Shown: positions 46,779 through 56,119, counted from the first letter of the stretch. The stretch: 64,000 nucleotides of DNA from Natronospirales bacterium (GCA_021816765.1 JAKAXB010000002.1:183317-247316); one strand, 5' to 3'. Notes: generated by a model not told the origin, from the sequence alone. A program made the numbers and translations.

Positions 46779-48293
46779 TCACATTGTCACCACTTGCTGC
46801 TCCAACAGCAGTTGCAGACTGAAGCGTACACCAAAACCGGTTATGTCGGTGGGTATGTGCGCGAGGCCGCCTTTGTGTTCGCCGGCCGCCATGTCCAGGT
46901 GAACCCAAGGCACGTCTTTCGGCACGAAGCGGCTCAACATACGTGCGGCGAGAATATGGTCCGCTTCGCTTTCGATGGTGCATTGTTTGACATCAGCGAT
47001 GTCGCTCTCGATGGCTTCATCGTAGTCTTCATCCACCGGAAACGGCCACACGCGTTCGCCGCTGGTGCACCCTGCCTCAATGACGGGTTCCAGCAATTCG
47101 GCGCGGTTGCAGAAGGCACCGCTGTAACGGCTGCCGAGCGCCACGATGCAGCTGCCGGTAAGCGTTGCGTAATCCATGAGAAATGCCGGTTTGGTTTTGC
47201 CGGCGAGCGCCAGGGTATCTGCAAGCACCATGCGACCTTCGGCGTCCGTGTGTACCACTTCGATACTGACACCATTACCGGCTGTGACCACGTCGTTCTG
47301 GGTGTAGGATCCGGGGCCGATTTGATTGCGGGCTATGGCCAGCCAGCAGTCCACGCGGAAGGGCGCTTGGATGCGCGTGAGAGCCAGCAGTGTGCCCAGA
47401 GCCACGGCGCTGCCCTGCATGTCGCCGTGCATGCCGAACATGGACTTCGCGGATTTCAGGTTTACACCACCGGTGTCGTAGCAGATGCCCTTGCCCACCA
47501 GCGCGATGGTTTGCCGGTTTCTCGCACTTCTTACCGGGGTATAACTCAGATGGGCGATACCCGCATCCCGGCTGTCACTACCCCGAGCCACAGCCAGGAA
47601 GGCGCCGGCCTTGAGGGTTCGGAGCCGGCGCTCATCCAGGAATTTGAACCGCCAGCCCTCACGTCGAGCCAGTACGGAAAGGCGGCCGCGATATTCCCGC
47701 GGCGTGAGCTGATTGGCGGGCAGCAGCGTCAGCCAGCGGGCGAGAGCATTACCCTCGGCGGCGGCCAGGGTGCGGCTGAAATCCAGTTTGCTCTTTAACC
47801 CGAAGAGTGCAAGGACTGCCAGTTTGCATTTTTCCGCCGGCCCCGACTTGAAGCGTGGCGGAGTGAAACAGGCCGCATGCAGTGCGGCCACCACGGCTTC
47901 CGCCGCCCGCCCGGCGAGCGTGGTGTCCAGTTGCGATGACATGAATCCCACGGAAACAGGCCTTCGTTCCAGCATCCTGGCCGTGAGCTTGCGGGCAAGA
48001 CTCAGGAGTGCAAAGGCGGAGGGCTTTGCCTCTACAAAAGCAAGGCTTACGAATGTTCCACGCCCGTTCGGCAGTTCCATGTGAATGACTGACAGCGGCC
48101 TGCGGCTTTTTATGTCCCGCAGACGCTGCTGCAGCCGTTCCGCGTAAGGAAAATCGGGCCAGGGTTTTTGGCCGGATGCAGCGGGCAGCAGTATAATGAG
48201 GCCATCCAGGGCGTCGATATGCGTCGGGTCCGCCGCCGTCAGATACTGTTTTATCTCGATTTTTTGCAATTGCGGAAAGGTCTGCGACATCAT
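46779..48293 (-). CDS. M17-family leucyl aminopeptidase
   Basis: The C-terminal catalytic domain holds the two-zinc site: LVGKGICYDTGGVNLK (Lys and Asp ligands), MHGDMQGSA, and the family signature HTDAEGRMVLADTL. It removes N-terminal residues from peptides in the cytoplasm. The product from ATG 48293 is 504 residues; the next ATG and an upstream frame to 48356 are alternatives. It diverges from aceE with a 170-bp shared promoter region. Some members also act as DNA-binding regulators (PepA), which cannot be judged here. Confidence 0.92.
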   Translation of the reverse strand: MMSQTFPQLQKIEIKQYLTAADPTHIDALDGLIILLPAASGQKPWPDFPYAERLQQRLRDIKSRRPLSVIHMELPNGRGTFVSLAFVEAKPSAFALLSLARKLTARMLERRPVSVGFMSSQLDTTLAGRAAEAVVAALHAACFTPPRFKSGPAEKCKLAVLALFGLKSKLDFSRTLAAAEGNALARWLTLLPANQLTPREYRGRLSVLARREGWRFKFLDERRLRTLKAGAFLAVARGSDSRDAGIAHLSYTPVRSARNRQTIALVGKGICYDTGGVNLKSAKSMFGMHGDMQGSAVALGTLLALTRIQAPFRVDCWLAIARNQIGPGSYTQNDVVTAGNGVSIEVVHTDAEGRMVLADTLALAGKTKPAFLMDYATLTGSCIVALGSRYSGAFCNRAELLEPVIEAGCTSGERVWPFPVDEDYDEAIESDIADVKQCTIESEADHILAARMLSRFVPKDVPWVHLDMAAGEHKGGLAHIPTDITGFGVRFSLQLLLEQQVVTM

Positions 48294-48463
48294 GTGTCCC
48301 CGGGTATTTGCCGCTGCGGAATGATATAGGGCTTCATGCCCGGCTGAAAGGCGCACCGGCGCGTGCAGCGGAATAAAAACAGGCGCCTACCCGGCCGTGC
48401 TGCCGCCTATTTCCAATAGCACGGCTTTTCTGTGTGTCCCCCGACCCTGAGGAAAGTTTTGTT

Positions 48464-51130
48464 ATGGCCAATGATGTTGCAAAGCCGCAGGACCAGGATC
48501 CGGAAGAGACCCGGGAATGGCTGGATGCCATCAAGTCGGTGCTGGAAGCAGAGGGCGCCGGCCGTGCCCACTATCTGATCGAGCAGCTCATTGACACCGC
48601 GCGCCGCTCCGGTGCACACCTGCCCTATAGTCCCAACACCGCCTACGTAAACACCATTCCCGCGACGCAGCAGCCGCCCTATCCCGGTGACCGCGAGATG
48701 GAGAAGCGCCTCGAAGCGTATCTGCGCTGGAACGCCATGGCCATGGTGGTGCATGCCAACAAGGAAAACAGCGGCATCGGCGGGCATCTGGCCAGCTACG
48801 CCTCCGCCGGCACGCTGTTCGAGGTGGGCTTCAACCATTTCTGGCGTGCACCGCACCAGGATCATCTCGGCGATATGATTTACTTGCAGGGTCATTCCTC
48901 GCCGGGCGTGTACGCGCGTTCCTATCTCGAGGGCCGCTTCACGGAAGAGCAGCTCATGAACTACCGCCGCGAGGTGGAGCGCAACGGATTGTCCTCCTAC
49001 CCGCATCCCTGGCTGATGCCGGACTATTGGCAGTTCCCGACGGTGTCCATGGGTCTCGGCCCCATCATGGCCATCTACCAGGCGCGCTTCATGCGCTACA
49101 TGGAGCATCGCGGCTTCATCCAGCCTTCGGATCGCAAGGTGTGGTGCTTCCTCGGCGACGGCGAAGTGGACGAGCCCGAATCGTTGGCGGCCACCTCGCT
49201 CGCCGCGCGCGAAAAGCTCGACAACCTGATTTTCGTCATCAACTGCAACCTGCAGCGCCTGGACGGCCCGGTGCGCGGCAACGGCAAGATCATTCAGGAG
49301 CTGGAGGCGCATTTCCGCGGCGTGGGCTGGAATGTCATCAAGGTGCTGTGGGGCTCGCGCTGGGACTCGCTGTTCATGAAGGACACCCATGGCCTGCTGC
49401 CAAAGCTCATGATGGAGTGCGTAGACGGCGATTACCAGGCGTTCAAGTCCAAGGATGGCGCTTTTGTGCGCGAGAAATTCTTCGGCCGCTATCCGGAACT
49501 GAAGGAAATGGTCGCCAACATGAGCGACGAGGAAATCTGGCGTCTCAACCGTGGCGGCCACGACGCGCGCAAGATTTATGCGGCTTATCAAGCGGCGGTG
49601 GGGCACCGAGGCCAGCCGACGGTGATCCTCGCCAAAACCATCAAGGGCTTCGGCCTCGGCCGCGCCGCCCAGGGCCAGAACATCGCCCACAACGTCAAGA
49701 AACTGAACGAGGAGTCCATGAAGGAACTCCGCGACAACTTCAACCTGCCCATCAGCGACGAGGAAATCACCGCGCGGCCGTTCAAGCGGCCGCCGGCGGA
49801 CAGTCCGGAGATGAAATACCTGCAGGCGCGCCGTCAGGTGCTCGGCGGCTACCTGCCGCAGCGCCGGCGTGATGCCGCAGCCCACGAAGTGCCTGGGCTC
49901 GAGATCTTCAAGAAGGAGCTGGAGGGCACCGGTGAGCACGAGATTTCCACCACGATGGCCATGGTGCGCGTGCTCACCACGCTGCTCAAGGACAAGGGCA
50001 TCGGCAAGTACGTGGTGCCCATCATCCCCGACGAAGCCCGCAGCTTCGGCATGGAAGGACTGTTCCGCCAGGTGGGCATCTATTCGGCCATGGGCCAGCT
50101 CTACAAGCCCGAGGACGCCGACCAGCTCATGTATTACAAGGAGTCGGAGAGCGGCCAGTTGCTGGAGGAGGGGATCACCGAGGCGGGCTCCATGAGCTCA
50201 TTCATCGCCGCCGGCACCGCTTACAGCAACCACGGCGTAACCATGATCCCGTTTTACTGCTTCTACTCGCTGTTCGGTTGGCATCGCATGATGGACCTGT
50301 GCTGGGCGGCGGGTGACGCGCAGGCGCGTGGCTTTCTGGTGGGCGGCATTTCGGGCCGCACCACGCTGGAGGGCGAAGGACTGCAGCACCAGGACGGCCA
50401 CACCCAGCTCATGGCCGCCAACGTGCCCAACTGCATCCCCTACGATCCAACTTTTGGTTACGAGATTGCGGTGATCGTGCAGGAGGGGCTGCGCCGCATG
50501 TTCCAGGAGCAGCAGCACGTCTATTACTACTTCACCGTGATGAACGAGAATTACCCGCATCCGGCCATGCCCAGGGGCGCGGAGGAAGGCATCCGCCGCG
50601 GCGTGTATCTGCTGCGCGAAGGCGGCAAGGCGAAGCTGCGGGTGCAGCTCATGGGTTCGGGCACGATCCTGCGTGAAGTGGTGGCTGCCGCCGAATTGCT
50701 GGAAAAGGACTGGGGCGTGGCGGCGGACGTGTGGAGCGCCACCAGCTTCACGCTGTTGCGGCGCGACGGCGTGGACGCGGCACGCTGGAACCTGCTGCAC
50801 CCGGACAAGAAGCCGCGTGTGCCGTTCGTCACGCAGCAGCTTGGGAGTCATGCCGGTCCGGTGGTGGCGGCCAGCGACTACGTGCGGCTGTTTCCGGAAC
50901 AGATCCGCGAGTTTCTGCCGCGCCGCTTTGTGACGCTCGGCACAGACGGCTTTGGCCGCAGCGACAACCGCGAAGGCCTGCGCCACTTCTTCGAGGTGGA
51001 TCGCCGTTACGTAGTCATCGCCGCCCTCAGGGCGCTGGCCGACGAGGGCCAATTGGACATGAAAAAGGCCGCCGAGGCCATCAAAAAATACGGCGTCAAT
51101 CCGGAAAAACCCAATCCGGCGACGGCGTAG
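48464..51130 (+). CDS. aceE: Pyruvate dehydrogenase E1 component, homodimeric
   Basis: AceE decarboxylates pyruvate with thiamine diphosphate and reductively acetylates the lipoyl group of E2. The 888-residue protein is the single-chain E1 type, with FLGDGEVDEPESLAA and the ThDP-binding INCNLQRLDGPVRGN, and the later DEARSFGMEGLFRQ and FYSLFGWHRMMDLCW. GAGGAAA precedes the ATG at 48464. aceF follows after 117 bp that contain a REP-like hairpin (GCGGCGT-TAC-ACGCCGC, 51133-51149) and one arm of a 57-bp inverted repeat. Confidence 0.97.
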   Translation: MANDVAKPQDQDPEETREWLDAIKSVLEAEGAGRAHYLIEQLIDTARRSGAHLPYSPNTAYVNTIPATQQPPYPGDREMEKRLEAYLRWNAMAMVVHANKENSGIGGHLASYASAGTLFEVGFNHFWRAPHQDHLGDMIYLQGHSSPGVYARSYLEGRFTEEQLMNYRREVERNGLSSYPHPWLMPDYWQFPTVSMGLGPIMAIYQARFMRYMEHRGFIQPSDRKVWCFLGDGEVDEPESLAATSLAAREKLDNLIFVINCNLQRLDGPVRGNGKIIQELEAHFRGVGWNVIKVLWGSRWDSLFMKDTHGLLPKLMMECVDGDYQAFKSKDGAFVREKFFGRYPELKEMVANMSDEEIWRLNRGGHDARKIYAAYQAAVGHRGQPTVILAKTIKGFGLGRAAQGQNIAHNVKKLNEESMKELRDNFNLPISDEEITARPFKRPPADSPEMKYLQARRQVLGGYLPQRRRDAAAHEVPGLEIFKKELEGTGEHEISTTMAMVRVLTTLLKDKGIGKYVVPIIPDEARSFGMEGLFRQVGIYSAMGQLYKPEDADQLMYYKESESGQLLEEGITEAGSMSSFIAAGTAYSNHGVTMIPFYCFYSLFGWHRMMDLCWAAGDAQARGFLVGGISGRTTLEGEGLQHQDGHTQLMAANVPNCIPYDPTFGYEIAVIVQEGLRRMFQEQQHVYYYFTVMNENYPHPAMPRGAEEGIRRGVYLLREGGKAKLRVQLMGSGTILREVVAAAELLEKDWGVAADVWSATSFTLLRRDGVDAARWNLLHPDKKPRVPFVTQQLGSHAGPVVAASDYVRLFPEQIREFLPRRFVTLGTDGFGRSDNREGLRHFFEVDRRYVVIAALRALADEGQLDMKKAAEAIKKYGVNPEKPNPATA

Positions 51131-51170
51131 GAGCGGCGTTACACGCCGCGATTCAAGCGCATCGCGACGG

Positions 51171-51227
51171 GGCAGATTTTTGCTCCTGCATTGCTGCATT
51201 TCCGCCATCCATGGCGGTCACCGTCGC
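51171..51227 (+). repeat. 57-bp inverted repeat, left arm (before aceF)
   Basis: This segment starts GGCAGATTTTTGCTCCTGCA and matches the reverse complement of 53121-53177 at 54 of 57 positions. The pair encloses aceF and the VOC gene. TCGCGACGG also flanks both arms. Confidence 0.85.
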
Positions 51228-51247
51228 ACACAAACAAGAGTCACGAC

Positions 51248-52558
51248 ATGAGCCAGACGGTCGAAGTAAAGGTTCCGGACATCGGCAACTTCAAGGACGT
51301 GGGCGTCATTGAAGTGATGGTGAAGGCGGGCGACAGGATCGAAAAAGAGCAGGGACTCATCACCCTGGAGACCGACAAGGCGGCCATGGATGTGCCTTCG
51401 CCCTACGCCGGCACCGTGAAGGCGGTGAAGATCAAACAGGGTGACAAGGTGTCGCAAGGTTCGGTCATTCTTGTCCTGGACATGGTTGAGACGACAACCG
51501 CGAAACCAGCCACGGCCGCGACCCCGGAACTCCCGACCGCATCGGTCCCTTCTTCTCCGCCCCCCTCCGCACCGCCCTTATCTTCTGCAGGAGCGGCGTC
51601 CTCGACACGATTCCAACCCGCAGCGGTTGCTGCTGTCAGCATACCCATCAATGAAGCGGGTTTCGGCAAGGCCCATGCGGGTCCATCGGTGCGCAAGCTG
51701 GCGCGTGAGCTGGGTGTGGATCTGACGCGCGTCACCGGCAGCGGTCCCAAAGACCGCATTCTTCACGAGGACGTGAAGAACTTTGTGAAGGCGGTGATGC
51801 AGGGTGGCCTCGCGTTTGGCGGTGGTCTGCCGAAGGTGGCGGAAGTGGATTTCGCCAAGTTCGGTGAGATCGAGATCAAGCCGCTGTCGCGCATCAAGCG
51901 CATATCCGGTCCGCGGCTGCAGGCCGCCTGGGTGAATGTGCCTCACGTCACCCAGCACGACGAGGCGGACATCAGCGAATTGGACAACGTGCGCAAGGCG
52001 CTCAAGTCCGACGCCGAAAAAGTCGGCGCAAAACTCACGCTGCTGGCGTTCATCGTCAAGGCCGGTGTCGAGGCGCTCAAACAGTTTCCGGATTTCAATT
52101 CCTCCCTGGATGCTTCCGGACAGAATCAGGTTTACAAGAAATATTTCCACATCGGCTTTGCGGCGGACACTCCGAATGGTTTGGTGGTGCCGGTGATCAA
52201 AAACGCCGACAAGAAGAATCTGTTTGAAGTGGCCAAGGAACTGGGTGAGCTGGCCGCCAAGGCCCGCGACGGTAAATTGAAGATCGACGAGATGCGGGGC
52301 GGCAGCTTCAGCATTTCCAGTCTCGGCGGCATCGGCGGCACCTCCTTCACGCCTATCGTGAATGCGCCGGAGGTGGCCATCCTGGGTGTCTCCAAATCGC
52401 AGATGAAGCCCGTGTGGGACGGCAAGGAATTCCAGCCGCGGCTGATGCTGCCCTTGTCTCTGTCCTACGACCATCGCGTGATTGACGGCGCCGCCGCGGC
52501 GCGTTTCACCACCTTCCTGTGTCAGGTATTGTCGGAAGTGCGTAATCTGGTTCTGTGA
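51248..52558 (+). CDS. aceF: Pyruvate dehydrogenase E2, dihydrolipoamide acetyltransferase
   Basis: The 436-residue E2 has one N-terminal lipoyl domain (lipoyl Lys in LETDKAAMDVPSPY), a Pro/Ala-rich linker, the E1/E3-binding domain (GPSVRKLARELGVDLTRVTG) and the catalytic core ending DHRVIDGAAAARF. One lipoyl domain is fewer than the three in E. coli. The linker at 51587-51613 contains GCAGGAGCGGCGTCC...CACGATTC, closely like the REP hairpin just upstream, so part of the linker may derive from a repeat. Its lipoyl domain is almost the same as the one on LpdA. Confidence 0.96.
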   Translation: MSQTVEVKVPDIGNFKDVGVIEVMVKAGDRIEKEQGLITLETDKAAMDVPSPYAGTVKAVKIKQGDKVSQGSVILVLDMVETTTAKPATAATPELPTASVPSSPPPSAPPLSSAGAASSTRFQPAAVAAVSIPINEAGFGKAHAGPSVRKLARELGVDLTRVTGSGPKDRILHEDVKNFVKAVMQGGLAFGGGLPKVAEVDFAKFGEIEIKPLSRIKRISGPRLQAAWVNVPHVTQHDEADISELDNVRKALKSDAEKVGAKLTLLAFIVKAGVEALKQFPDFNSSLDASGQNQVYKKYFHIGFAADTPNGLVVPVIKNADKKNLFEVAKELGELAAKARDGKLKIDEMRGGSFSISSLGGIGGTSFTPIVNAPEVAILGVSKSQMKPVWDGKEFQPRLMLPLSLSYDHRVIDGAAAARFTTFLCQVLSEVRNLVL

Positions 52559-52562
52559 AGAA

Positions 52563-52651
52563 AGTGAGGGGTGAGGCGTGAGGCGCCAGGGTTAATGGCA
52601 CGAAGAGAATCGATCTTTCCAATGCCTAACTCCTTACCCCTTACGCCTGAC
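52563..52651. repeat. CTCACGCCT-type dispersed repeats upstream of the VOC gene
   Basis: AGTGAGGGGTGAGGCGTGAGGCG (52563-52585, shown in two overlapping readings as AGTGAGGGG and GGCGTGAGGCG) is the reverse complement of the motif at 21501-21540. A diverged plus-strand form, CTCCTTACCCCTTACGCCTG, lies at 52630-52649. The two could pair as a long imperfect hairpin. Confidence 0.5.
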
Positions 52652-52666
52652 CTTTTGGAGGAATCC

Positions 52667-53047
52667 ATGCATCACAGCCGTCTCTGCTCGATCATCATTG
52701 ACTGCAACACCTACGATCTGGACGCCGCTGCGGCTTTCTGGAGTTCGGCGCTCGGCCGCCCCGTCAATCGTGAGAACAGCGGCAATCTGGAGAAATACCG
52801 CGCGCTGGAGACTCCGCCCGGCCAGATCAAATGCGAAGTGCAGAAGGTGGATCACCCGAGCCGCGTGCACATTGATATCGAAACTGATGACATCGAGGCC
52901 GAGGTTGCACGGCTCAGCCGGCTGGGTGCGAAGGAAGTGCGACGCATCAAGCGCTGGGTGGTGATGGAAGCACCCACAGGCCAGAGATTCTGTATCGTCA
53001 TGCCGCAGTTACCGGATTTCCCCAAGGGCGCCAACAAGTGGGAATAA
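52667..53047 (+). CDS. VOC (glyoxalase/bleomycin-resistance-like) family protein
   Basis: The 126-residue protein has two beta-alpha-beta halves of the vicinal oxygen chelate fold: SIIIDCNTYDLDAAAAFWSS with ALGRP, and VHIDIETDDIEAEVARLSRL with GA...RWVVMEAPTGQRFCIV. This matches the glyoxalase-like subgroup without a clear enzymatic assignment. GGAGGA precedes the ATG at 52667. It lies unexpectedly between aceF and lpdA and is bracketed by repeats, which suggests later insertion into the operon. Confidence 0.85.
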   Translation: MHHSRLCSIIIDCNTYDLDAAAAFWSSALGRPVNRENSGNLEKYRALETPPGQIKCEVQKVDHPSRVHIDIETDDIEAEVARLSRLGAKEVRRIKRWVVMEAPTGQRFCIVMPQLPDFPKGANKWE

Positions 53048-53120
53048 TTCCTTGTCCCTTCCCCCCTTGAGGAAGAAGACAGATTGAGGGCTAATGATCA
53101 AAAAATAGTTCTTCATAGGA

Positions 53121-53177
53121 GCGACGGTGACTGCCAAGAATGGCGGAAATGCAGCAATGCAGGAGCAAAAATCTGCC
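53121..53177 (-). repeat. 57-bp inverted repeat, right arm (before lpdA)
   Basis: This is the reverse-complement partner of 51171-51227, with three mismatches clustered in the middle. It lies in the gap between the VOC gene and lpdA. Confidence 0.85.
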
Positions 53178-53252
53178 GCCGTCGCGAAGATCCTAGAATC
53201 GCGACCGGGACGGTTGCTCCCGCAATCACCGTTCCACAATCAGAGTACAGTC

Positions 53253-55010
53253 ATGGCAAACATTGTAGAAATAAAAGTCCCGGACATCGGCAACTTCAAG
53301 GACGTGGATGTCATTGAGGTGATGGTAAAGGCGGGTGACACGATCGAGAAGGAGCAAGGACTCATTACATTGGAGACCGACAAGGCCGCCATGGATGTGC
53401 CGTCGCCGTATGCGGGCACTGTCAAGGACGTCAAGGTGAAACCGGGCACCAAGGTCTCGCAGGGCTCGCTGATCCTTACCCTGGAGGTATCCGGAACGGC
53501 CGCACCGGAACCGGCTGTGGTTCCCGTGTCTTCTACCCAGCACGCAGCACTTGACACGCAGCACGTCTCTGCCGCGACAGCGGCGGAATACTCCGGCAAG
53601 GCGGATGTGGAATGTGAAGTGCTGGTGCTCGGCTCCGGCCCCGGTGGATACACCGCCGCATTCCGCGCTGCCGATCTCGGCAAAAAAGTCGCGCTGGTGG
53701 AGCGTTATCCGTCACTCGGCGGTGTGTGCCTCAACGTGGGTTGCATTCCCTCGAAAGCGCTGCTGCACGCCGCCAAGGTCATCGAAGAAGCCGCCGAGAT
53801 GGCGGAGCGCGGCATCAGTTTCGCTAAACCGAAGATTGATACCGGCAAGCTGCGCACCTGGAAGAACAGCGTGGTGGGCAAGCTCACCGGCGGGCTGATG
53901 GCGCTCGCGAAACAGCGCAAAGTGCAGGTGGTGCAGGGGTTCGGCAGGTTTATTGCGCCGCACCATCTGGTTGTCGGGCAGGGCGGCAAGCAGACGGTGA
54001 TCCGTTTTGAGCAGTGCATCATCGCTGCCGGCTCCCAAGCCGCGAAGATTCCAGGTTTCCCGGACGATCCGCGAATTCTCGATTCCACCTCCGCGCTGGA
54101 GCTGGCCGAGCTGCCGGATCGCATGCTGGTCATCGGCGGCGGCATCATCGGGCTCGAAATGGCCTGCGTGTACGACGCCCTGGGCGTGAAGATCACCGTG
54201 GTGGAACTCACGGACACGCTGATTCCGGAAGCGGATCGCGATCTGGTGCGCGTCTTGCAGAAGCGCATTGAGAAGCGCTACGAAAAGATTTTATTGGGTG
54301 TGAAGGTGGCGAAACTGGAAGCCGGCAAGACAGGCATCAAGGCGACGTTTGAAGGAAGCAATGCACCGGCACCGCAAACCTACGGCCGCGTGCTGGTGGC
54401 CGTGGGCCGCCGGCCCAATGGCAGACTGTTTGACGCGGAGAAGGCGGACGTCGCGGTGGATAAGCGCGGTTTCATCCCCGCAGACCGGCAGCAGCGCACC
54501 AATGTGCCGCACATCTTCGCCATCGGCGACATCACCGGTAATCCCATGCTGGCCCACAAGGCGAGTCACGAAGGCAAAGTGGCGGCGGAAGCAGCGGCGG
54601 GTTTGAAGGTCGCCAACGACGTGCGCGCCATTCCGTCCGTGGCCTACACCGATCCGGAAGTGGCCTGGGTGGGTCTCACGGAGAAGCTGGCGAAGGAACA
54701 GGGTATCGAGGTGGGCAAGGGCATGTTCCCCTGGAGCGCCAGCGGCCGCAACCTGTCCCTGGGCCGCGACGATGGTATGACCAAACTGCTGTTCGATCCC
54801 AGGACGGATCGCCTTCTCGGCGCCGGCATTGTCGGCACCAATGCCGGCGACCTGATCGCGGAACTGGCACTCGCCATCGAGATGGGCTGTGACGCGGCCG
54901 ATATTGGATTGACCGTGCATCCGCATCCGACGCTCTCCGAAACCGTCATGTTTGCGGCAGAGGCGTTCGAAGGGACCATTACGGATTTGTATATGCCAAA
55001 GAAACTGTGA
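53253..55010 (+). CDS. lpdA: Dihydrolipoamide dehydrogenase (E3) with N-terminal lipoyl domain
   Basis: The 585-residue protein begins with a lipoyl domain (Lys in LETDKAAMDVPSPY), then a short linker, then the flavoprotein: FAD motif VLGSGPGGYTAAFRAADLG, redox-active disulfide GGVCLNVGCIPSKALL, NAD motif VIGGGIIGLEMACVYDALG and the C-terminal HPHPTLSETV His-Glu pair. It reoxidises the lipoyl group for PDH. Lipoyl-bearing E3 is known in several proteobacteria. ATG 53253 is chosen; the frame opens upstream through the inverted repeat, which is rejected. The linker is encoded by a CAGCACGCAGCA-type simple repeat. Confidence 0.96.
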   Translation: MANIVEIKVPDIGNFKDVDVIEVMVKAGDTIEKEQGLITLETDKAAMDVPSPYAGTVKDVKVKPGTKVSQGSLILTLEVSGTAAPEPAVVPVSSTQHAALDTQHVSAATAAEYSGKADVECEVLVLGSGPGGYTAAFRAADLGKKVALVERYPSLGGVCLNVGCIPSKALLHAAKVIEEAAEMAERGISFAKPKIDTGKLRTWKNSVVGKLTGGLMALAKQRKVQVVQGFGRFIAPHHLVVGQGGKQTVIRFEQCIIAAGSQAAKIPGFPDDPRILDSTSALELAELPDRMLVIGGGIIGLEMACVYDALGVKITVVELTDTLIPEADRDLVRVLQKRIEKRYEKILLGVKVAKLEAGKTGIKATFEGSNAPAPQTYGRVLVAVGRRPNGRLFDAEKADVAVDKRGFIPADRQQRTNVPHIFAIGDITGNPMLAHKASHEGKVAAEAAAGLKVANDVRAIPSVAYTDPEVAWVGLTEKLAKEQGIEVGKGMFPWSASGRNLSLGRDDGMTKLLFDPRTDRLLGAGIVGTNAGDLIAELALAIEMGCDAADIGLTVHPHPTLSETVMFAAEAFEGTITDLYMPKKL

Positions 55011-55196
55011 TGATGAGTAGGCGATCAAGAGAAATGGCGCTTCAACCTTTTACGAGTTCCATTCAGATCGAGTGGCTGCCAAATTATGCCTGAGAGGCGC
55101 AAGAAGTACTCGCTGCTGGAGCGGTGGCAACAAGACGATGGGCAAGCATTTGAAGTCCTGCGTTTCAGGCATAAGAACAAAGCCACGGGGGCTAAC

Positions 55197-55670
55197 ATGA
55201 GTAAAGATATACAGAAGTATATGTGGAGTGGATTGAACAAACAGCAAGTCGGTGCGTACACAGAGTATTTTGTGATGATGGAACTGACAATGTATGGTTT
55301 TCAGGTGTACAAGACTGAGGTAGATGATCGAGGCATCGATTTTGTAGCGAGACACGCAAACGGACCATTTATTGAAGTGCAGGTCAAGTCTGTCCGGCCC
55401 CACCCTTCTGGCTATGTGTTTATGCAGAAAGAAAAGTTTGTATTACAGGATAGCCTGTTCCTTGCACTTGGCCTTCTTTTCGACGGACAGATGCCAGAGC
55501 TGTATCTGGTTCCCTCGATTGTTTGGAAGGAACCAAACGACGTCTTTGTTAGCAGGGACTTCAAAGGATTGGAAAGCAAGCCAGAATGGGGACTGAATAT
55601 CTCAAATAATGCAATGTCGGTGTTGGAACCATATCGCTTTGATCGAGCTGTGAGCAAGTTGCTGGTATGA
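55197..55670 (+). CDS. PD-(D/E)XK-like / DUF4365-type protein
   Basis: The 157-residue protein has NKQQVGAYTEYFVMMELTMY, then EVDDRGIDFVARHANGPFIE followed by VQVKSVR. The D-x(n)-E-x-QVK arrangement is the core of PD-(D/E)XK nuclease-fold proteins, including the DUF4365 group. Nuclease activity is not shown. The ATG at 55197 begins the recognisable domain; an earlier ATG at 55086 adds 37 residues with no similarity I know. The gene is less GC-rich than lpdA before it, and stands alone, so lateral acquisition is likely. Confidence 0.65.
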   Translation: MSKDIQKYMWSGLNKQQVGAYTEYFVMMELTMYGFQVYKTEVDDRGIDFVARHANGPFIEVQVKSVRPHPSGYVFMQKEKFVLQDSLFLALGLLFDGQMPELYLVPSIVWKEPNDVFVSRDFKGLESKPEWGLNISNNAMSVLEPYRFDRAVSKLLV

Positions 55671-55709
55671 CCATGGTAACGCAAGTCCTACGCGCTGTAG
55701 ACATAAAAA

Positions 55710-56105
55710 ATGAAAAATGATCGTGAGTTTTACGAGCCCTATGCGCATTTCTCGCGCACACTGCGAGCGTGGCTGGTGGCTTACGGCGTCGGTGTGCCGG
55801 TGCTGCTGGTCAGTCAAGAATTCATCGCGCGGGCGATTATCAAGGCGGGCACCGGCGGACTGATTACCTGGCTGTTTCTGGTGGGCGTCGCCATCCAGGT
55901 GCTGGCGGCGCTGCTCTACAAATATTCCATGGCTTATCTGTATAGTGCCGAAGTCGAACCGGAACTGAACAGTACCTGGCGCGTGAAAACGGCTGAATGG
56001 CTGTCGAATGCCATCTGGCTGGAAGCGCTTTTTGATATTGCCGCCATCGTCCTGTTTGTCTGGGGGACGTTTTTGGTAGTGGCGGCGGTGCTGGCACCAA
56101 CTTGA
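55710..56105 (+). CDS. Small membrane protein of unknown function
   Basis: The 131-residue protein has three likely membrane spans (AWLVAYGVGVPVLLVSQEF, GGLITWLFLVGVAIQVLAAL, LFDIAAIVLFVWGTFLVVAA) and a short loop rich in Glu. I do not recognise a family. It ends just before a DUF1272 gene and a GNAT gene in the same direction, so the three may be co-transcribed. GC content is back to the level of the surrounding chromosome. Confidence 0.7.
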   Translation: MKNDREFYEPYAHFSRTLRAWLVAYGVGVPVLLVSQEFIARAIIKAGTGGLITWLFLVGVAIQVLAALLYKYSMAYLYSAEVEPELNSTWRVKTAEWLSNAIWLEALFDIAAIVLFVWGTFLVVAAVLAPT

Positions 56106-56119
56106 CGCAGGAAAACGAT

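Noticed and set aside
55086..55196. Upstream start for the nuclease-like gene
   Set aside because: The added residues are unlike the domain and the codon lacks a ribosome site; ATG 55197 is preferred, though this is not certain.
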